DNA of 7,243 nucleotides from an uncultured Bacteroidaceae bacterium (GTDB taxonomy: Bacteria; Bacteroidota; Bacteroidia; Bacteroidales; Bacteroidaceae), in NCBI GenBank assembly GCA_934271655.1, contig CAKQRW010000076.1, positions 1 to 7,243 on the forward strand. Direction: 5' to 3'. How positions within the stretch are numbered: position 1 is the first letter of the stretch; each line of letters starts with the position of its first letter. Below, one piece after another: positions 1 through 4,247 of the stretch. A program made the translations under genes and the position numbers. A model generated the notes under the pieces. That model did no database searches and was not told where the DNA came from. It saw nothing but the letters and a program-made list of their open reading frames with translations.

Positions 1-46
1 ATTACAAAAAAACTCGCAAGTGAACACTTGCGAGTTTTTTTGTAAT
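1..46. terminator. Perfect palindromic hairpin, probable bidirectional terminator
   Basis: Bases 1-22 are the exact reverse complement of 25-46, with AA (23-24) at the centre. The GC-rich core CTCGCAAGTG pairs with CACTTGCGAG. It is flanked by A7 on the left and T7 on the right, so each strand reads as a hairpin followed by a T-run. A real RNA would open a loop of about four bases at the centre. This is the classical form of an intrinsic terminator that works in both directions. It would end a gene lying left of the window or stop residual transcription coming leftward past mscL. The symmetry reaches base 1, so it may continue beyond the window. Confidence 0.85.
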
Positions 47-96
47 ATACAAGTCGGCTATTTTCGGATGCTTACTTTTCTGCCGCTGTGATACAC

Positions 97-136
97 AAAA
101 ATGCCAGCGCGACTGCAAAGTCGAGTTGGCATTTTT
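97..136 (-). terminator. Intrinsic terminator of mscL
   Basis: AAAAATGCCA (97-106) pairs with TGGCATTTTT (127-136). An inner stem CGACT (110-114)/AGTCG (119-123) closes a GCAA loop on the plus strand. Read on the minus strand, the hairpin lies about 60 bases after the mscL stop codon and ends in a T-run, as expected for an intrinsic terminator of that gene. It could also act rightward. With the palindrome at 1-46 it makes two terminators in tandem. Confidence 0.75.
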
Positions 137-195
137 ATGGGTGCGGCTATCTGGCAATGCGGCTTCATGACCTTATGGCAGATAGTATGCGGCTG

Positions 196-654
196 TCATT
201 TCTTCTCCTTGAGAAGGTCGCGTATCTCTGTGAGGAGAATCTCCTCCTTGGTAGGCTGTGGCTCTGGGGCGGCAGCCGCCACTTCCTCTTCCTTCTTCTT
301 GCGCAGAGATGTGAGCTTGGCGATGAACTTGACCAGGAAGAAAAGGCAGATGGCTATGATGAGGAAGTCTGTCACGTTCTGGATGAAGGCTCCATAGTTC
401 CATGTGACAGCCTCAACTGCCTCTTCCACAACATTTCCGCTGGCATCGAGCACAGCGTCTTTGCCAGGCTTGAGCACCAGCTTCAGGTCGCTCGTGTTCA
501 CACCGCCTATAGCAGCGATGAGAGGCATGATGAGGTCGCCCACTACTGATGATACGATTTTGCCAAAGGCACCGCCGATGATGACACCGACAGCCATGTC
601 CACCACATTGCCCTTCAGGGCAAATGCTTTGAATTCTTCAATGATTTTTGCCAT
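196..654 (-). CDS. mscL: Large-conductance mechanosensitive channel MscL
   Basis: 152 residues; the E. coli protein has about 136. MscL forms a homopentameric inner-membrane pore that opens under membrane tension and releases solutes during hypo-osmotic shock. Visible parts: an amphipathic N-terminal helix (residues 2-13), TM1 carrying the family hallmark GNVVDMAVGVIIGGAFGKIV (15-34) on to about 48, a periplasmic loop (about 50-86), TM2 starting YGAFIQNVTDFLII (88-101) and running to about 112, a basic-to-acidic stretch RKKKEEE, an Ala/Pro linker (125-134), and the C-terminal bundle helix TKEEILLTEIRDLLKE (135-150). The loop is about 12 residues longer than in E. coli. The constriction leucine (E. 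coli L19) is M20 here. The ATG fits the conserved family N-terminus. It is transcribed away from the lipoprotein/gap side, from the promoter motif at 717-724. Confidence 0.96.
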   Translation of the reverse strand: MAKIIEEFKAFALKGNVVDMAVGVIIGGAFGKIVSSVVGDLIMPLIAAIGGVNTSDLKLVLKPGKDAVLDASGNVVEEAVEAVTWNYGAFIQNVTDFLIIAICLFFLVKFIAKLTSLRKKKEEEVAAAAPEPQPTKEEILLTEIRDLLKEKK

Positions 655-716
655 AATTATATATATGTATGATGTAAAAAAATTGTTGCAGATTCAAAAA
701 TCTCGTCAAAACGTTG

Positions 717-724
717 CAAAGTTA
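717..724 (-). promoter_or_regulatory. Bacteroides-type -7 motif upstream of mscL
   Basis: On the minus strand these bases read TAACTTTG, matching the Bacteroidota sigma -7 consensus TAnnTTTG. Transcription would start near 710, giving a leader of roughly 55 bases before the mscL ATG. No clear TTTG -33 element is visible at the expected distance. The motif is the mirror image of the one at 738-745. Confidence 0.55.
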
Positions 725-737
725 TAAATATTATTCG

Positions 738-745
738 TAACTTTG
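738..745 (+). promoter_or_regulatory. Bacteroides-type -7 motif for the lipoprotein frame (and perhaps gap)
   Basis: TAACTTTG fits TAnnTTTG. A weak -33 candidate, TTGC (714-717), lies 20 bases upstream. Predicted transcription starts near 752, about 14 bases before the ATG at 766. Together with 717-724 it forms an inverted repeat, CAAAGTTA-N13-TAACTTTG, so the two divergent promoters share one AT-rich spacer. I saw no good terminator before gap, so this promoter could also feed gap. Confidence 0.5.
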
Positions 746-765
746 TAGCTGAAAACAGAAAAAAC

Positions 766-858
766 ATGAATAAACGTTGGATTACATATTTAATAATGCT
801 TGGAACGCTGCTTCTTGTAGCAGCCTGCTCTACAGCCGAGCGTTGTAACTGCGGATGA
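766..858 (+). CDS. Tiny cysteine-rich lipoprotein, unrecognised
   Basis: 30 codons, ATG to TGA. The N-terminus is MNKRW, then a hydrophobic segment ITYLIMLGTLLLVAA (6-20), then Cys21 in a lipobox VAAC. After signal peptidase II cleavage and lipidation only ten residues would remain: CSTAERCNCG, with two further cysteines. This is the full architecture of a bacterial lipoprotein in a very short frame. It starts about 14 bases after the predicted transcription start of the motif at 738-745, which supports translation. I do not recognise a family and infer no function beyond membrane anchoring. Alternatives: the 5' remnant of a longer lipoprotein gene, since the frame after the TGA stays cysteine-containing to 930, or a chance frame. 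The next gene, gap, starts 175 bases downstream. Confidence 0.5.
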   Translation: MNKRWITYLIMLGTLLLVAACSTAERCNCG

Positions 859-1033
859 TGCCCTGTGCCAGACCGCAGACGGTCAGACGGTCAGCATGGT
901 GATGCCGATTTGTCTGATTGTTGTGTATGAAGATTGAGGAGGCAGTGGAGACATGGATCAGACAGTGCCTCAAGAAGAGAAACAGAGTTTAATACAAACA
1001 TATTTTTCAACCTTTTAATTAAAAAAGAAAAAA
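859..1033 (+). other. Leader region upstream of gap, no convincing gene
   Basis: No frame longer than about 23 codons is open here. Visible items: a small hairpin GACCG (871-875)/CGGTC (880-884); an 8-base tandem duplication AGACGGTC (877-884, 885-892); a second small hairpin GCAT/ATGC (894-905); a 21-codon frame (927-992) with no recognisable features; and TATTTTTC (1001-1008), one base off the -7 consensus and without a -33 partner. Just before gap lies an A/T-rich tract (TTTAATTAAA, then A-rich to the ATG) without Shine-Dalgarno, usual for strongly expressed Bacteroidota genes. Confidence 0.5.
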
Positions 1034-2047
1034 ATGGCAACTAAAGTTGGTATTAACGGTTTCGGTCGTATCGGCCGTTTCGTTTTCCGCGCAGCTCAGA
1101 CTCGCGATGACATCCAGATTGTAGGTATCAATGACCTCTGTCCAGTAGACTACCTCGCATACATGCTCAAGTATGACACTATGCACGGTCAGTTCGACGG
1201 CACTATCGAGGCAGACGTTGAGAACTCACAGCTCATCGTTAACGGCAAGAAGATCCGTGTGACTGCAGAGCGCAACCCAGCAGACCTCAAGTGGAACGAG
1301 GTAGAGGCTGAGTATGTTGTAGAGTCAACAGGTCTCTTCCTCACTCAGGAGAAGGCTCAGGCTCACATCCAGGCAGGTGCTAAGTATGTTGTTATGTCAG
1401 CTCCTTCAAAGGACGCTACTCCAATGTTCGTATGCGGTGTTAACTTCGACAAGTACGAGAAGGGAACTCAGTTCGTTTCTAACGCATCTTGCACAACAAA
1501 CTGTCTCGCTCCTATCGCTAAGGTCCTCAACGACAAGTTCGGCATCGAGAACGGTCTTATGACAACAGTTCACTCTACAACAGCTACACAGAAGACTGTT
1601 GACGGTCCATCTATGAAGGACTGGCGTGGTGGCCGTGCAGCTGCTGGCAACATCATCCCTTCTTCAACAGGTGCTGCTAAGGCTGTAGGTAAGGTTATCC
1701 CAGAGCTCAACGGCAAGCTCACAGGTATCTCTATGCGCGTTCCTACTCTTGACGTTTCAGTTGTTGACCTCACAGTTAACCTCAAGAACGCTGCTACTAA
1801 GGAGGATATCTGCAAGGCTATGAAGGAGGCTTCTGAGGGCGAGCTCAAGGGAGTACTCGGCTACACTGAGGACGCTGTCGTTTCTTCTGACTTCCTCGGC
1901 TGCAAGCTCACTTCTATCTTCGACGCTAACGCAGGTGTTTACCTCACTGACAAGTTCGTCAAGGTAGTTTCTTGGTACGATAACGAGATCGGTTACTCTA
2001 ACAAGGTTCTCGAGCTTATCGCACACATGAAGAAGGTTAACGGCTAA
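1034..2047 (+). CDS. gap: Glyceraldehyde-3-phosphate dehydrogenase, type I
   Basis: 337 residues, the normal full length. It catalyses the cytosolic glycolytic step glyceraldehyde-3-phosphate + NAD + phosphate to 1,3-bisphosphoglycerate, reversibly. The N-terminal Rossmann fold starts VGINGFGRIGR (5-15). Asp34 in GINDL marks NAD rather than NADP preference. The catalytic segment is SNASCTTNC (149-157) with nucleophile Cys153, and His180 in TTVHSTTATQ is the general base. Substrate phosphate-binding segments PSSTGAAKA and RVPT (235-238) and the C-terminal SWYDNEIGYSNKV (313-325) are intact. It is close to E. coli GapA throughout. The start fits the conserved N-terminus and follows an A-rich tract. 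Codon choice is strongly biased (mostly CTC for Leu, AAG for Lys, TCT/TCA for Ser, AAC for Asn), unlike the neighbouring genes, which fits very high expression. It has its own terminator at 2074-2105. Confidence 0.98.
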   Translation: MATKVGINGFGRIGRFVFRAAQTRDDIQIVGINDLCPVDYLAYMLKYDTMHGQFDGTIEADVENSQLIVNGKKIRVTAERNPADLKWNEVEAEYVVESTGLFLTQEKAQAHIQAGAKYVVMSAPSKDATPMFVCGVNFDKYEKGTQFVSNASCTTNCLAPIAKVLNDKFGIENGLMTTVHSTTATQKTVDGPSMKDWRGGRAAAGNIIPSSTGAAKAVGKVIPELNGKLTGISMRVPTLDVSVVDLTVNLKNAATKEDICKAMKEASEGELKGVLGYTEDAVVSSDFLGCKLTSIFDANAGVYLTDKFVKVVSWYDNEIGYSNKVLELIAHMKKVNG

Positions 2048-2073
2048 TCTTTCACAAGATATAGTAACTTTCT

Positions 2074-2105
2074 GGGCATTCTCTTTCGAGAGTGCCCTTT
2101 TTTTT
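2074..2105 (+). terminator. Intrinsic terminator of gap
   Basis: GGGCATTCTC (2074-2083) pairs with GAGAGTGCCC (2088-2097), ten pairs with one G-T, around a TTTC loop, followed directly by eight Ts (2098-2105). It starts 27 bases after the gap stop codon. This is a textbook strong rho-independent terminator. Confidence 0.93.
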
Positions 2106-2114
2106 GTACCTTTG
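2084..2114 (+). promoter_or_regulatory. Candidate promoter of the ABC-F gene, overlapping the gap terminator
   Basis: TACCTTTG (2107-2114) matches the Bacteroidota -7 consensus TAnnTTTG. TTTC (2084-2087), the terminator's loop, sits 19 bases upstream as a possible -33 element (consensus TTTG). Transcription would start near 2121 and give the ABC-F mRNA a leader of about 165 bases. The -7 match is clear; the -33 match is approximate. Confidence 0.55.
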
Positions 2115-2140
2115 CATCTGATTTGCGCAAGCGGGTGTAC

Positions 2141-2172
2141 AGGCATCATGCCTTGATAGCATGGAATGATGC
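2141..2172 (+). promoter_or_regulatory. Overlapping alternative hairpins in the ABC-F leader
   Basis: Two stems share the same bases. AGGC (2141-2144) can pair with GCCT (2150-2153). Alternatively GCATCAT (2143-2149) can pair with ATGATGC (2166-2172). They cannot form together. The second would bury the start of the 31-codon frame at 2166. This resembles a switchable leader, but the stems are short, there is no T-run, and the arrangement could be chance. Confidence 0.25.
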
Positions 2173-2261
2173 GGAATATCTGCTTGGTCATTATGGTCGG
2201 GAGAAAAAGCATGCAGACAGTCAAAAAAGTAGACGGGCATAATGATATGAACATTGGATAA
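2166..2261 (+). CDS. Possible 31-residue leader peptide of the ABC-F gene
   Basis: ATG ATG start, TAA at 2259-2261, 24 bases before the ABC-F ATG. The frame gives MMRNICLVIMVGRKSMQTV, then a short polar tail KKVDG to NIG. It lies wholly inside the predicted mRNA leader and is the longest frame there. Several antibiotic-resistance ABC-F genes are controlled by translated leader peptides, which makes the position suggestive. No Shine-Dalgarno or codon-bias evidence supports translation, and a frame this short can arise by chance. Confidence 0.25.
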   Translation: MMRNICLVIMVGRKSMQTVKKVDGHNDMNIG

Positions 2262-2285
2262 TACAGTACATTACTATAAAATAAG

Positions 2286-3896
2286 ATGATTACAGTTTCT
2301 GACTTGGCCATTCAGTTTGGCAAGCGCGTCCTCTACAAAGACGTGAACATGAAGTTCACCAATGGCAACATATACGGTGTCATTGGTGCTAATGGAGCAG
2401 GTAAGTCCACTCTGCTCAAGGCTATCAGCGGTGAGCTGGAGCCTACTAAGGGCACTATCACGCTCGGTCCAGGCGAAAGACTCTCTGTCCTGTCGCAGGA
2501 CCACTACAAGTTTGACCACTGCACAGTGCTCAACACAGTGCTCATGGGTCACAGCGTGCTTTGGGACATCATGCAGGAGAAAGACGCTCTTTATGCCAAG
2601 GCTGACTTCTCAGACGAGGATGGCATCAGAGCAGCAGAACTGGAAGAGAAATTTGCTGAGCTTGACGGATGGAACGCAGAGAGCGATGCGGCCCAGCTCC
2701 TGTCGGGCCTTGGCATTAAGGAAGACCTGCATTACAAGATGATGTCAGAGCTTACGGGTAAGGAGAAGGTGCGTGTCATGCTGGCTCAGGCTCTATATGG
2801 CAACCCTGACAACCTCCTGCTCGACGAGCCTACCAACGACCTTGACCTCGACACAGTGGAGTGGCTTGAGGATTTCCTTTCCAATTTTGAGCACACTGTG
2901 CTCGTGGTGAGCCACGACCGTCACTTCCTCGATGCCGTGAGCACACACACAGTGGATATCGACTACAACAAGGTGAACCTCTTTGCCGGCAACTACTCTT
3001 TCTGGTATGAGTCGTCACAGTTGGCTCTCCGCCAGGCGCAGAACCAGAAGGCTAAGGCTGATGAGAAGCGCAAGGAGCTGGAGGAGTTTATACGCCGTTT
3101 CTCAGCCAATGCTGCGAAGAGCAAGCAGACCACTTCGCGTAAGAAAATGCTGGAAAAGCTTAATGTGGACGAGATCCAGCCATCTACACGCAAATATCCT
3201 GGCATCATCTTCCAGATGGAGCGCGAAGCAGGCAATCAGATCCTGGAAGTGGAGGGACTCACAGCCATTGAGGAGGACGGAACAGTATTGTTCAAGGACC
3301 TTACATTCACTGTGGAGAAGGGACAGAAGATAGTTTTCCTCTCGCACAATCCACGTGCCATGACAGCCCTGTTTGAGATAATCAACGGCAACCGCCAGGC
3401 CCAGGCCGGCACATACAAGTGGGGCGTGACCATTACCACCGCCTACTTGCCTGTAGACAACACAGCCTTCTTCCAGAGCGACAAGAATCTTCTGGAGTGG
3501 CTCAGCCAGTATGGCGAGGGCAACGATGTCTTTTTCAAGGGCTATCTCGGTCGCATGCTCTTCAGCGGCGAGGAGATACTGAAGAAGGTGAATGTGCTCT
3601 CTGGTGGAGAGAAGATGAGGTGTATGATTGCACGCATGCAGTTGAAGAACGCCAACTGCCTTATTCTTGACACTCCTACCAACCACCTCGACCTTGAGTC
3701 TATTCAGGCATTCAACAACAATCTGAAGCTCTTTAAGGGCAATGTGCTGTTTGCCTCACATGACCATGAGTTCATCCAGACTATCGCTGACCGCATCATT
3801 GAGCTTGGCCCTAAGGGACACATCGACAAGCTCATGCAGTATGACGAATACATACACAGTGACGATATCAAGGCTCTCAGGGAGGAAATATATTAA
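2286..3896 (+). CDS. YbiT-like ABC-F ATPase with degenerate second nucleotide site
   Basis: 536 residues: two ABC domains on one chain, no membrane segments, so a cytosolic ABC-F protein. Members bind the ribosomal E site and act in translation or antibiotic protection. Length and many stretches match E. coli YbiT (about 530 residues). NBD1 has an intact Walker A GANGAGKST (34-42), Q-loop Gln71, Walker B NLLLDE with Glu181, and switch His210. Its signature is degenerate (SELTGKE, 154-160). The linker (about 240-300) is a charged helical hairpin, rich in Lys, Glu and Gln. NBD2 has an intact signature LSGGE (438-442) and switch His492. However, its Walker A position reads LSHNPRAMT (352-360), with Met359 for the lysine, and Walker B reads LILDTPTNH with Thr463 for the catalytic Glu. 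One composite ATP site is therefore complete and the other dead on both faces. It is a single-gene unit behind the gap terminator and converges with the next gene. No Shine-Dalgarno precedes the ATG. Confidence 0.93.
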   Translation: MITVSDLAIQFGKRVLYKDVNMKFTNGNIYGVIGANGAGKSTLLKAISGELEPTKGTITLGPGERLSVLSQDHYKFDHCTVLNTVLMGHSVLWDIMQEKDALYAKADFSDEDGIRAAELEEKFAELDGWNAESDAAQLLSGLGIKEDLHYKMMSELTGKEKVRVMLAQALYGNPDNLLLDEPTNDLDLDTVEWLEDFLSNFEHTVLVVSHDRHFLDAVSTHTVDIDYNKVNLFAGNYSFWYESSQLALRQAQNQKAKADEKRKELEEFIRRFSANAAKSKQTTSRKKMLEKLNVDEIQPSTRKYPGIIFQMEREAGNQILEVEGLTAIEEDGTVLFKDLTFTVEKGQKIVFLSHNPRAMTALFEIINGNRQAQAGTYKWGVTITTAYLPVDNTAFFQSDKNLLEWLSQYGEGNDVFFKGYLGRMLFSGEEILKKVNVLSGGEKMRCMIARMQLKNANCLILDTPTNHLDLESIQAFNNNLKLFKGNVLFASHDHEFIQTIADRIIELGPKGHIDKLMQYDEYIHSDDIKALREEIY

Positions 3897-4013
3897 GTGT
3901 AAGCGTGGGGGACGTATAGACTATTGTTCTGCCGTAATGCTTATGTCAACATTCTCTTTTGACGCATATGCGCACTAAGAACAGGCCATCTGTACGGAAA
4001 CCTATAAATATAT

Positions 4014-4075
4014 TGGCATCGAATCCCATGATATAATGGTATCGAATCCCATGATAGGTAACTAATCCCATAATA
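4014..4075. repeat. Iterated ATCGAATCCCATGATA elements
   Basis: TGGYATCGAATCCCATGATA occurs at 4014-4033 and 4037-4056; the last 16 bases of each copy are identical and the period is 23. A partial third copy, AATCCCATAATA, lies at 4064-4075, offset by 19. They sit between the ABC-F stop codon and the terminator hairpin. The rest of 3897-4247 holds no gene that I can support. Confidence 0.8.
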
Positions 4076-4087
4076 TATATGGTAAAA

Positions 4088-4121
4088 ATAAGGGGGCAAT
4101 CATTAACGATTGTCCCCTTAT
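4088..4121. terminator. Shared terminator of the convergent ABC-F and nitrilase genes
   Basis: ATAAGGGGGCAATC (4088-4101) pairs with GATTGTCCCCTTAT (4108-4121), 14 pairs with one G-T, around a six-base loop ATTAAC. On the minus strand the stem is followed by TTTTTACC, a good T-run, so it best serves the nitrilase fusion gene, whose stop lies about 127 bases upstream on that strand. On the plus strand the tail is only TATTATC, weaker, but the stem can also stop ABC-F transcripts. Confidence 0.85.
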
Positions 4122-4144
4122 ATTATCATCGCTTTTATGAGTAG

Positions 4145-4155
4145 TATATCATGGG
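4145..4155 (-). repeat. Inverted partial copy of the iterated element
   Basis: TATATCATGGG is the exact reverse complement of CCCATGATATA at 4025-4035, inside the first iterated copy. The two lie on opposite sides of the terminator hairpin. They could pair to enclose it in a larger stem-loop, or be two orientations of one protein-binding site. Confidence 0.55.
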
Positions 4156-4247
4156 TCTGCGGATATGTTCTCGTGGTAGCCCCAAGACTTATACATATCT
4201 AATGCTGCCAATCGAGAATATCCTCAGACACTTTGCTATTCACATAT

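Noticed and set aside
126..128. NPP of the methyltransferase-like protein (residues 126-128 of the product encoded at 6129-7124) as catalytic motif IV
   Set aside because: It precedes the motif I-like segment, lacks the aromatic residue (NPPV), and sits in a variable acidic region; motif IV should follow motif I in this layout. Note that the start and end values here are residue numbers.
88..549. 153-codon plus-strand open frame antisense to mscL
   Set aside because: It lies opposite the well-supported MscL gene, has no recognisable protein features, and its start lies within the mscL terminator region.
927..992. 21-codon frame before gap as a leader peptide
   Set aside because: It has no ribosome-binding context, no motif, and no regulatory hairpin between it and gap; it is short enough to be chance.
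1757..2311. 184-codon minus-strand open frame
   Set aside because: It runs antisense through the 3' end of gap, the terminator and the start of the ABC-F gene; the residues look random and no promoter motif precedes it.
3102..3686. 194-codon minus-strand open frame inside the ABC-F gene
   Set aside because: It is antisense to conserved ABC-F coding sequence and has no domain or motif of its own.
3897..4247. CRISPR array or tRNA in the ABC-F/nitrilase gap
   Set aside because: The repeats are too few, with spacers of only 3 to 8 bases, and no cloverleaf can be drawn.
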